From assembly GCA_964511215.1 (NCBI GenBank), contig CAZEER010000012.1, positions 1 through 39,838 of the forward strand: a stretch of 39,838 nucleotides of DNA. Reading direction: 5' to 3'. The notes beneath the pieces were generated by a model that had not been told where the DNA came from, ran no database searches, and worked only from the letters and a program-made list of their open reading frames with translations. Shown piece by piece: positions 1 through 6,599 of the stretch; the stretch's first letter is position 1; each line of letters begins with the position of its first letter. Made by a program: the position numbers and the translations under genes. This DNA comes from CAZEER01 sp964511215. Its GTDB lineage: Bacteria > Fidelibacterota > Marinisomatia > Marinisomatales > UBA1611.

Positions 1-1
1 A

Positions 2-232
2 GAAATCAAAAAAGAGATGAAAAAATGGGAATTAAATCGAGATGAGGTACTTAAAGCTCGTTCAAAAAAATTAGATAAAAAAAATAAAGAAGAATCTAAA
101 AAAGATGTGGATAGAGAAGAAAAAAATGAAAATAAGATCAGTGAGGACTCGGTGGATTTAGAGAGCAATGAAACAATTATTGATGATGAGACTGGTGAAA
201 CGGAAATTTTAGATAATACAGAAGAAGAATAA
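2..232 (+). CDS. rpsP: C-terminal part of ribosomal protein bS16 (5' truncated)
   Basis: The reading frame is open from the first bases of the window, so the gene begins upstream. The visible 76 residues start EIKKEMKKWELNRDEV and continue into a very charged tail that ends in an acidic stretch (ETEILDNTEEE). The conserved S16 core is outside the window; the call rests on position, since the next four genes are khpA, rimM, trmD and rplS, the classic rpsP operon order, and on resemblance of the EMKKWEL segment to C-terminal extensions of S16 in FCB-group bacteria as I recall them. S16 is a small-subunit protein needed for 30S assembly. An internal ATG at 17 is not a likely start because the frame continues upstream of it. 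Another operon protein with a charged tail cannot be excluded. Confidence 0.6.
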   Translation, partial: EIKKEMKKWELNRDEVLKARSKKLDKKNKEESKKDVDREEKNENKISEDSVDLESNETIIDDETGETEILDNTEEE

Positions 233-264
233 TTTGAATATTATATTAATCACTTATAAAAATG

Positions 265-269
265 GAGGA
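265..269 (+). promoter_or_regulatory. Ribosome-binding site that fixes the khpA start
   Basis: GGAGG lies 4 bases before the ATG at 274. An earlier in-frame ATG at 262 overlaps this Shine-Dalgarno sequence and has none of its own, so 274 is the better start. Confidence 0.65.
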
Positions 270-273
270 TGCC

Positions 274-507
274 ATGTTAGAGTTCATTGAACAAGCAATT
301 AAACTGTTAGTAGATAAACCCGATGAGGTAAAAGTTGATATTGTTGAAACCGAACAACGCCTTATATATGAATTAACAGTTGGTGAAGGTGATTATGGTA
401 AAGTCATCGGCAAGAGTGGGCGAAATATATCGGCTTTACGTACTCTTGTTTTTGCTATCAATGCTAAACAAGGTGGTAAAAGAGCTAGACTTGATGTTAT
501 CGATTAA
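274..507 (+). CDS. khpA: KH-domain RNA-binding protein KhpA (YlqC family)
   Basis: A 77-residue protein made of essentially one KH domain. The GxxG loop that grips RNA is visible as GKSG in KVIGKSGRNISALRTL, followed by the R-A-R-L-D strand at the C-terminus. KhpA binds RNA broadly and, in Firmicutes, works with KhpB in cell-envelope and sporulation or division control; its role outside them is less clear. Its place between rpsP and rimM is the usual one and suggests a ribosome-linked job. The start at 274 is preferred over 262 because of the GGAGG box and because it gives the standard family length. rimM follows 2 bases after the stop, so the two are probably translationally coupled. Confidence 0.9.
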   Translation: MLEFIEQAIKLLVDKPDEVKVDIVETEQRLIYELTVGEGDYGKVIGKSGRNISALRTLVFAINAKQGGKRARLDVID

Positions 508-509
508 TA

Positions 510-1013
510 ATGGCCACAAGTCTGCATCCGATAGCTATCGTAATGAAATCATCAGGATTAGATGGTAATGTATGTTTAAAACCCCTGTCACGATACTTTG
601 ATGAATATATTGAAGGAAAAAGGTTGGCATTAGGTTTTAGTGAAAAACATTCTAGTTTAATTAATCTTGAACTTATTATGGGTATGGGGAAAAAACGTCG
701 TTTTAAGTTTAAAGAAGTGGACTCGGTTGATAAAGCTCAAAAAATTGTTGGGCAAACTCTTTTTGTTGAAGCGACTGTAGATGATAATATTAATATGATC
801 AGTAAACAACTATTGAATTATATGATTGTAACTGAAGAAGGAAAAAATGTTGGTAAATTAAAAGATGTGATGTGGCTTCCTAATAATGATGCTTATGTAA
901 TTAATAACTCAGGGAAAGAAATACTTATACCCATTATTCCTGAAGTTATAAAAGTTTTAGATCATGATAATAAAAGGATCATGATTGCACCTATGGATGG
1001 TTTACTAGATTGA
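510..1013 (+). CDS. rimM: Ribosome maturation factor RimM
   Basis: 167 residues, normal for RimM. The N-terminal half is the RimM beta-barrel (IAIVMKSSGLDGNVCLKPL corresponds to the family's opening G-x-x-G-l-x-G-x-v strand pair), and the C-terminal half is a PRC-barrel (residues about 95-165; GKNVGKLKDVMWLPNNDAYVI, then EILIPIIPEVIKVLD). RimM binds S19 on the 30S particle and helps mature the 3' domain of 16S rRNA. It follows khpA by 2 bases and its TGA stop overlaps the TTG start of trmD by 4 bases, so rimM and trmD should be co-translated. The family sequence is rather divergent here, but the operon position makes the call secure. Confidence 0.9.
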   Translation: MATSLHPIAIVMKSSGLDGNVCLKPLSRYFDEYIEGKRLALGFSEKHSSLINLELIMGMGKKRRFKFKEVDSVDKAQKIVGQTLFVEATVDDNINMISKQLLNYMIVTEEGKNVGKLKDVMWLPNNDAYVINNSGKEILIPIIPEVIKVLDHDNKRIMIAPMDGLLD

Positions 1014-1735
1014 ATAAAATCGCTGTAATTACCCCAGTTCCAGATGTAATTGATACTATTGTGAAGAATAGTATTATTAGAAAGGCTGTAGAAAAAGATA
1101 TAATCGATTTTCGTATAGTACATTTAAGAAATTACGGTATTGGGAATTACAAAAAAATTGATGATGCTCCATTTGGAGGAGGGAGTGGTATGGTAATGAT
1201 GCCTGGACCACTTATTAGAGCTGTTGAAGATACGATTTTATGGATGGATAATGTTAAAGATATAAGAATTATTTACCCTTCCCCACAAGGAGTAAAATGG
1301 AAACAAAATTTAGCAGATAAATTTAGTCATGAGCGAAATATTATTATTATCTGTGGTCATTATAAGGGAATAGATGAAAGAGTAATCAAAAAATATGTAA
1401 CTGATGAATATTCTATTGGGGACTTCATTATGACTAGTGGTGAAATTCCAGCAATGATTATTTTGGATAGTATAGTTCGATTAATACCAGGAACATTAAA
1501 TAATTTAGAATCAGCATTAACTGATACATTTTCAAATACTTTGTTAGATCATCCTCATTATACTCAACCACGAACCGTATGTGAAATGAATGTTCCTGAA
1601 ATATTACTTGGTGGAAATCATGAAAAAATTGAATCCTGGAGAAAAGAACAAAGAAAGATTCGTACTAAAAATAGGAGGCCAGATATCTGGAAAAAATATA
1701 TTCAAATGAAAGAAATGGAGAATAAACATGAATAA
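1010..1735 (+). CDS. trmD: tRNA (guanine37-N1)-methyltransferase TrmD
   Basis: 241 residues. The enzyme transfers a methyl group from S-adenosylmethionine to G37 next to the anticodon, which prevents +1 frameshifts. The SPOUT trefoil-knot signatures are clear: the PFGGGSGMVM segment near residue 57, IYPSPQG, the CGHYKGIDERV loop, and YSIGDFIMTSGE with the catalytic-region Asp followed by LIPGTL. The start is a TTG at 1010 that overlaps the rimM stop (TTGA); the protein N-terminus MNKIAVITPVPD aligns with the family there and no ATG is available. Its last codons overlap the rplS start by 8 bases. The weak start may keep TrmD low relative to the ribosomal proteins around it, as is known in E. 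coli, but this is inference. Confidence 0.96.
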   Translation: MNKIAVITPVPDVIDTIVKNSIIRKAVEKDIIDFRIVHLRNYGIGNYKKIDDAPFGGGSGMVMMPGPLIRAVEDTILWMDNVKDIRIIYPSPQGVKWKQNLADKFSHERNIIIICGHYKGIDERVIKKYVTDEYSIGDFIMTSGEIPAMIILDSIVRLIPGTLNNLESALTDTFSNTLLDHPHYTQPRTVCEMNVPEILLGGNHEKIESWRKEQRKIRTKNRRPDIWKKYIQMKEMENKHE

Positions 1736-2075
1736 AATTAAAGAAATAACTAAAGAGTTTATAAAAGCGGAAATACCAGTTTTTGATTCTGGTGATACAA
1801 TTGTAGTAGATGTGAAGGTGCGTGAGGGTAATAAAGAACGTATCCAGCGTTTTGAAGGAGATGTTATAGCTAGGAAAGGAGGAAATGGCTTAGATGCTTC
1901 TTTTACAGTTAGGAAAGTAACAAATGGCGTTGGTGTGGAGCGTATATTTCCTTTGCAATCACCAATGATAAATAAAATTGAGGTAAAAAGAAGAGGGAAA
2001 GTTCGTCGAGCAAAACTAAATTATTTAAGGAATGTTACTGGTTCAAAAGCCGCTAGAATAGAAGAAAAAATATAA
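1728..2075 (+). CDS. rplS: Ribosomal protein bL19
   Basis: 115 residues, the standard length. L19 sits at the 30S-50S interface and forms intersubunit bridges. Family hallmarks are visible: FDSGDTIVVDVKVREGNKER, RFEGDVIARKGG, the FTVRKVTNGVGVERIFPLQSP block, and RRGKVRRAKLNYLRN near the C-terminus. The ATG lies inside the end of trmD (8-base overlap) with a GGAG seven bases upstream. It is the last gene of the operon and is followed after about 25 bases by an intrinsic terminator. Confidence 0.98.
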   Translation: MNKIKEITKEFIKAEIPVFDSGDTIVVDVKVREGNKERIQRFEGDVIARKGGNGLDASFTVRKVTNGVGVERIFPLQSPMINKIEVKRRGKVRRAKLNYLRNVTGSKAARIEEKI

Positions 2076-2099
2076 TTCACCAATTTTTATTAACACTTT

Positions 2100-2137
2100 A
2101 GCCCCTCTACAATAATTATATTGTTGAAGGGGCTTTT
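2100..2137 (+). terminator. Intrinsic terminator after rplS, overlapping the next gene's ribosome-binding site
   Basis: An inverted repeat: outer arms AGCCCCT (2100-2106) and AGGGGCT (2128-2134) pair over 7 bases, then ACAATA and TATTGT pair over 6 more after a small internal loop, closing on a 4-base loop. A short T-run (TTTT, 2134-2137) follows. This is a good Rho-independent terminator shape, with a modest U-tract. The descending arm contains AAGGGG, the only purine-rich Shine-Dalgarno-like sequence before the MFS gene start at 2142. Confidence 0.72.
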
Positions 2138-2141
2138 CAGT

Positions 2142-3353
2142 ATGAAAAGTTCTGAAAAAATCACCCTTAGTTTAATATCATTATCTCACCTATTGGTGCA
2201 TGCGCAAATGATGGTTTTTCCTACTTTATTATTAGTTTTTAATCGTGAATTTTCTTTAGGTATGGATTCACTAGGTTTAATGGTGACTTGTAGTCTTTTT
2301 ATGTTTGGCCTCGGTGCAATCCCAGCAGGGATTTTAGAACGAAGGTGGGGTGGCAAAAGGTTACTGTTGGTTTACCAGATTGGTTCTATAATTGGTGGGC
2401 TAACAATTATTTTAGCGCAAGATGTAATACAGATTACCTTAGGATTGGCTATTTTAGGTTTGTCATCAAGTATATACCATCCTGCAGGTTTAACTATACT
2501 TTCAAAGTCAATCAATAATTTAAGTAAAGGGATGGCAGTCCATGGCATAGCAGGATCTATTGGTTTAGCTCTGGGACCTTTATTAGCTGGAACAACAGCT
2601 GAATTTGGACCATGGCAACTTTCTTATTTAATTTTTGTTTTAACACAATTTTGTCTTTTAATTCTTACATATTTTTATATTGATAGTTTTTATGAATATA
2701 TTGAAGAAATTAATCAACAAAATGATGTGGTTGTCTTGAATAATGATAAATTTTCAATTATTTTGTATTTTATAGTCGTTATTGCATTAGGTTTTTCATT
2801 TGGTGGATTTACATCATACATGCCTAGCCTTTTTGCGATGCAAACCGATGGGATTTTTCAATTATTTCCAGAGACTTTTAAAGCTGGTTTTTTTACAACT
2901 TTAGTATTTTTAAGTGGTATTGTAGGACAAAGTTTAGGGGGTTATTTAGGGGATAAATATAATCGCAGTAGTATACTCTTGATAATTATGATAATAAATA
3001 TTCCTATATTAGTATTGATGGGATTTTCAACAGGTTGGTATCTATTTTTCTTGAGTATTGGATTAGGAGTGACATATTTTTCAAATCAACCTATATCAAA
3101 TGTAATTTTGGCTGATTTAACATCAAATAATCAAAGAGGGATAGGTTATGGTATAGCTTTTTTTCTTAGTTTTGGTGTTGGTGGCTTTTCACCTAGTATT
3201 TGTGGATTGATTATAGAATTATTTTCGATAAATATGATTTTTCCATTTATGGCAATTAGTTTAATTCCAGGACTAGTAGCAGGATGGTTTTTAGATAAGC
3301 GTTTTAAATATCAGCATGCTTCACAAAATATTTCTTTATATGAAATAACATAA
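2142..3353 (+). CDS. MFS transporter (fosmidomycin-resistance-like subfamily)
   Basis: A 403-residue inner-membrane protein with about 12 hydrophobic segments in two halves separated by a polar loop (residues about 190-207, IEEINQQNDVVV). Typical major-facilitator features are the ERRWGGKR loop between the second and third helices and the YHPAG and VHGIAGSIG segments, which resemble the FSR (fosmidomycin resistance) branch. The substrate cannot be read from sequence. The ATG at 2142 is chosen over a TTG at 2121 that falls inside the terminator hairpin. The selA start comes 2 bases after its stop, so MFS, selA and selB are very probably one transcript; a role in taking up or exporting a selenium compound is possible but purely inferred from context. 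Confidence 0.85.
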   Translation: MKSSEKITLSLISLSHLLVHAQMMVFPTLLLVFNREFSLGMDSLGLMVTCSLFMFGLGAIPAGILERRWGGKRLLLVYQIGSIIGGLTIILAQDVIQITLGLAILGLSSSIYHPAGLTILSKSINNLSKGMAVHGIAGSIGLALGPLLAGTTAEFGPWQLSYLIFVLTQFCLLILTYFYIDSFYEYIEEINQQNDVVVLNNDKFSIILYFIVVIALGFSFGGFTSYMPSLFAMQTDGIFQLFPETFKAGFFTTLVFLSGIVGQSLGGYLGDKYNRSSILLIIMIINIPILVLMGFSTGWYLFFLSIGLGVTYFSNQPISNVILADLTSNNQRGIGYGIAFFLSFGVGGFSPSICGLIIELFSINMIFPFMAISLIPGLVAGWFLDKRFKYQHASQNISLYEIT

Positions 3354-3355
3354 AT

Positions 3356-4723
3356 ATGATTAAAACAACCTTAAAACAAATACCTTCAGTTAATAAAGTT
3401 TTACATGAGGTAGAAAAACATATAATGTTACATAGTAGTTATATAAAATATTTAATTAATAAGGAATTAAAGATACTTAGAGCAGAAATAAAAAAACAAA
3501 ATTATTCAAAAACAACTGATGAGTTATTTTACTATATAGTAGACAAAGTATTAATTCAATCTGCTCCCCGATTGGTTAATATTATAAATGGTACTGGAAT
3601 TGTTTTACATACAGGGTTCGGAAGAGCACCGTTCAAAGCAAATGATTTGAAAAATATAGCTAGTAATCTAGAAGGCTACGTAAACCTTGAATTTGATCTA
3701 AATAAGGGCATTCGTGGTGATCGTCAAGAACATATTCGTGAGTACCTTAGTTCTATTTGCGGATGTGAGTCATCACTAGCTGTAAATAATAATGCTGCAG
3801 CAGTCATGCTTGCGATTAATGAAATGGCAGAAGATGGACAAGTGATTGTATCAAGAGGGCAATTAGTAGAAATAGGGGGATCTTTTCGTATTCCAGATAT
3901 TATTGAAAAAAGTGGTGCGGTACTAAAAGAAGTAGGGACAACAAATAGAACCCATATAAAAGATTATCAAAAAGCTATTTCGATTGATACCAAACTTATT
4001 TTATGGGTGCATACGAGTAATTATATCATAAAAGGTTTTACTCATTCTGTGTCATTAAGTGAATTAATCTCATTAGGTAAAAAATATAAAATACCAGTGA
4101 TGGTTGATTGGGGTAGTGGAGCTTTTTTAGATATGAAAAAACTAAAACTTGCTGATGAAATTCCAGTAAAGAGTATAATGAAAAAGAATCCAGACATACT
4201 GACTTTTTCAGGAGATAAATTAATAGGAGGACCACAATCAGGTTTAATTATTGGAAGAAAAAAATGGATTGATTCTTTACAAAAAAATATTTTATATCGC
4301 GTTTTACGTTGTGATAAAATTACTATAGGTTTAATAGAAAAGACCCTAAGGTCATATAAAACAGAGTCCTTCACAAAAGATAACCTATCATTAACCTTAC
4401 TTACCACTCCACGTAAAACATTGAAAATTCGTGGAAAAAAAATCTTAAACATGGTAGAAAGAAAAAAAATAGAATATTTAGGATTAAAATTGGAAGAAAC
4501 AGAAGTAGAGGCTGGTAGTGGTTCTTTGCCTGAAAATAAAATAGAAAGCATGGCATTATCATTTAAGCCTCAATCAATAAGTGTGACGACACTTTCTCGT
4601 ACATTTCGTTTGGGTTCTTTTCCAGTAGTAGGTTATACGTCGGGTAACATATTCTTTATTGACTTGAAAGCTGTTTTACCTAGTCAATTGAAACAATTAG
4701 CAAATGCAATAAATAATATTTAG
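3356..4723 (+). CDS. selA: L-seryl-tRNA(Sec) selenium transferase SelA
   Basis: 455 residues (E. coli SelA is 463). SelA is a PLP enzyme that converts Ser-tRNA(Sec) to Sec-tRNA(Sec) using selenophosphate. Visible family blocks: the N-terminal helical region that contacts tRNA, INGTGIVLHTGFGRAP, the GDRQEHI region, the AVNNNAAAVMLAIN cofactor segment, SRGQLVEIGGSFRIPDI, and SGDKLIGGPQSG, where Lys288 is the PLP Schiff-base lysine. It is followed by selB after one base, the usual pairing. It shows that this organism uses selenocysteine, although no selD, tRNA-Sec gene or selenoprotein gene is in the window. Confidence 0.96.
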   Translation: MIKTTLKQIPSVNKVLHEVEKHIMLHSSYIKYLINKELKILRAEIKKQNYSKTTDELFYYIVDKVLIQSAPRLVNIINGTGIVLHTGFGRAPFKANDLKNIASNLEGYVNLEFDLNKGIRGDRQEHIREYLSSICGCESSLAVNNNAAAVMLAINEMAEDGQVIVSRGQLVEIGGSFRIPDIIEKSGAVLKEVGTTNRTHIKDYQKAISIDTKLILWVHTSNYIIKGFTHSVSLSELISLGKKYKIPVMVDWGSGAFLDMKKLKLADEIPVKSIMKKNPDILTFSGDKLIGGPQSGLIIGRKKWIDSLQKNILYRVLRCDKITIGLIEKTLRSYKTESFTKDNLSLTLLTTPRKTLKIRGKKILNMVERKKIEYLGLKLEETEVEAGSGSLPENKIESMALSFKPQSISVTTLSRTFRLGSFPVVGYTSGNIFFIDLKAVLPSQLKQLANAINNI

Positions 4724-4724
4724 A

Positions 4725-6599
4725 ATGTCTCAAATTGTTATTGGTACTGCAGGTCATATTGATCATGGGAAAACATCTCTGGTTAAATCGTTGACTGGTA
4801 CAGATACTGATAGCTTGATTGATGAAAAAGAAAGAGGTATGACAATCGATCTTGGGTTTGCTTATATTAATAAATCCATTACAATAATTGATGTTCCAGG
4901 TCACGAAAAATTTATTCGGAATATGGTAGCAGGAGCAGCAAGCATACATTTTGGACTAATTGTAGTAGCTGCCGATGATGGTGTGATGCCTCAAACTATA
5001 GAACATATTGACATTCTAACTTTGTTAGGTGTATATAGAGGTTGGGTTGTAATTACAAAAACAGATTTAATAAGCGATAAAGATTGGATTGATTTAATTG
5101 AATTAGATGTATATGAATGCCTTACAAGTCGTGGTTTTAAACCTTTATCTATTAATAGAGTGAACAATTTAAATGGAGATGGGATAGAACAATTAAAATT
5201 TGAAATTTTATCATCTGTAGAGCAAAATATGGATATGGAGAGTATTGGACATTTGCGCATGAATATAGACCGTTTCTTTAGTAAAAAAGGTTTTGGAACA
5301 GTTGTGACCGGGACTATATTAAATGGTATGGCAAAAATAGGAGATGAGGTAGAGATTTTACCATCCCAAACCAAATCAAAGATTAGAGGTATACATTCAC
5401 ATGGTGGCTCTCAAGAAATGGTGAAAACTGGAGATCGTGCTGCGTTTAATCTTACTAATGTAAAATCAAATATATTCCATCGCGGAAGTGTCCTTTGTAC
5501 CCCAGGAGTAATGACAACGTCAAAAATAATAATTGCACATATTCGATTAATTAATTCTACTAAATGGTCTATAAAAAATAAACAGCGATTGAGATTTCAT
5601 TTTGGCACCTCGGTGGTATTAGGTAGAGTTAAAACTATTGAGCTAAATAAATTAAAAAAAGCTACTAGTAGTAATGTGATAATATACTTAGAGTCTGATA
5701 TTGTTACTAGTATGGATGATCGTTTTGTAATTCGTTCCTATTCGCCTATGGAAACAATAGGGGGTGGAACTGTTCTATTTGTTAACCCTTTATATCGATG
5801 GAAGAAAGTAAGAAATTTCGCAAAAAATATTCCTGTTCCAGCATCAGATCGTTTTGGATATTTAGTCGATTATGAATGGAAAACACCAAAGTCAATTGAT
5901 AGATGGAAATCACTATTTCTTAATTCTAGCAATGAAATTGAATCATGGCTAGAAAACTTTGGGTTAAAAATGTCAAATAATTGTATTGTTTACAGCACAA
6001 TTGGTGAAAAAAGGGCAAAAGATCATCTGATACAGTACTTTAATGAATGTTATGAAAAAAATCCATTTCGAATGATAATTAACTCTGAATCGATTATTCG
6101 TTCTCTTGGTTGGTCCAAAGTGTGGCTTAGAATTATTATTGCCAGACTAATGCATGAAAGAATTATTAAAGATTCAAAAGGCGGCTACTCATTACTCGAT
6201 TATAGAAGAGATTTATCACAAAAAGATCAAGTTGAAACAAATCAAATTGAAAATATTATTTTACGTTCAGATTTTAAGCCATTATTAATTATTGATATTA
6301 TTCAATCTAGTAAAATGAATCAAAAGCGTGTGGGAGATCTGCTACATGTACTAATTACACAAAAAAAAATTATAGGATTGGGTAAAAGTTTTTTTATCCA
6401 TTTTGAACATTTTGATTCTATTATTAATGCATTAAAAGAGTTTTTTTATACTAATCCTAATTTATCTGTAGGTGATTTTAAAAAGCTTCTTGGTTTAACA
6501 CGTAAAACTGCAATCCCACTTCTTGAATATTTAGATAACAACAACTATACTAATAGAAAGGAAAATATTCGTACCATTGGAGAAGCTTTAAATGAATAA
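4725..6599 (+). CDS. selB: Selenocysteine-specific elongation factor SelB
   Basis: 624 residues (E. coli 614). SelB brings Sec-tRNA(Sec) to UGA codons marked by a SECIS hairpin. GTPase motifs: G1 GHIDHGKTS (residues 10-18), the switch region EKERGMTIDLGF, G3 DVPGHE (56-61), G4 TKTD (111-114). Two beta-barrel domains follow (FSKKGFGTVVTGTIL, then RFHFGTSVVLGRVK and RFVIRSYSPMETIGGG), and the C-terminal ~270 residues are consistent with the four winged-helix domains that bind the SECIS RNA. Its end overlaps the mutS start by 8 bases (ATGAATAA), an unusual coupling of selenocysteine decoding to mismatch repair. Confidence 0.96.
   Translation: MSQIVIGTAGHIDHGKTSLVKSLTGTDTDSLIDEKERGMTIDLGFAYINKSITIIDVPGHEKFIRNMVAGAASIHFGLIVVAADDGVMPQTIEHIDILTLLGVYRGWVVITKTDLISDKDWIDLIELDVYECLTSRGFKPLSINRVNNLNGDGIEQLKFEILSSVEQNMDMESIGHLRMNIDRFFSKKGFGTVVTGTILNGMAKIGDEVEILPSQTKSKIRGIHSHGGSQEMVKTGDRAAFNLTNVKSNIFHRGSVLCTPGVMTTSKIIIAHIRLINSTKWSIKNKQRLRFHFGTSVVLGRVKTIELNKLKKATSSNVIIYLESDIVTSMDDRFVIRSYSPMETIGGGTVLFVNPLYRWKKVRNFAKNIPVPASDRFGYLVDYEWKTPKSIDRWKSLFLNSSNEIESWLENFGLKMSNNCIVYSTIGEKRAKDHLIQYFNECYEKNPFRMIINSESIIRSLGWSKVWLRIIIARLMHERIIKDSKGGYSLLDYRRDLSQKDQVETNQIENIILRSDFKPLLIIDIIQSSKMNQKRVGDLLHVLITQKKIIGLGKSFFIHFEHFDSIINALKEFFYTNPNLSVGDFKKLLGLTRKTAIPLLEYLDNNNYTNRKENIRTIGEALNE

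Noticed and set aside
2121..2141. Upstream TTG start for the MFS transporter
   Set aside because: It lies inside the terminator hairpin and would add residues before a normal transporter N-terminus; the ATG at 2142 is better.
4042..4551. 169-residue open frame on the minus strand inside selA
   Set aside because: It is antisense to a convincing SelA coding region, has no family motif and no ribosome-binding site, and such frames are common opposite AT-rich genes.
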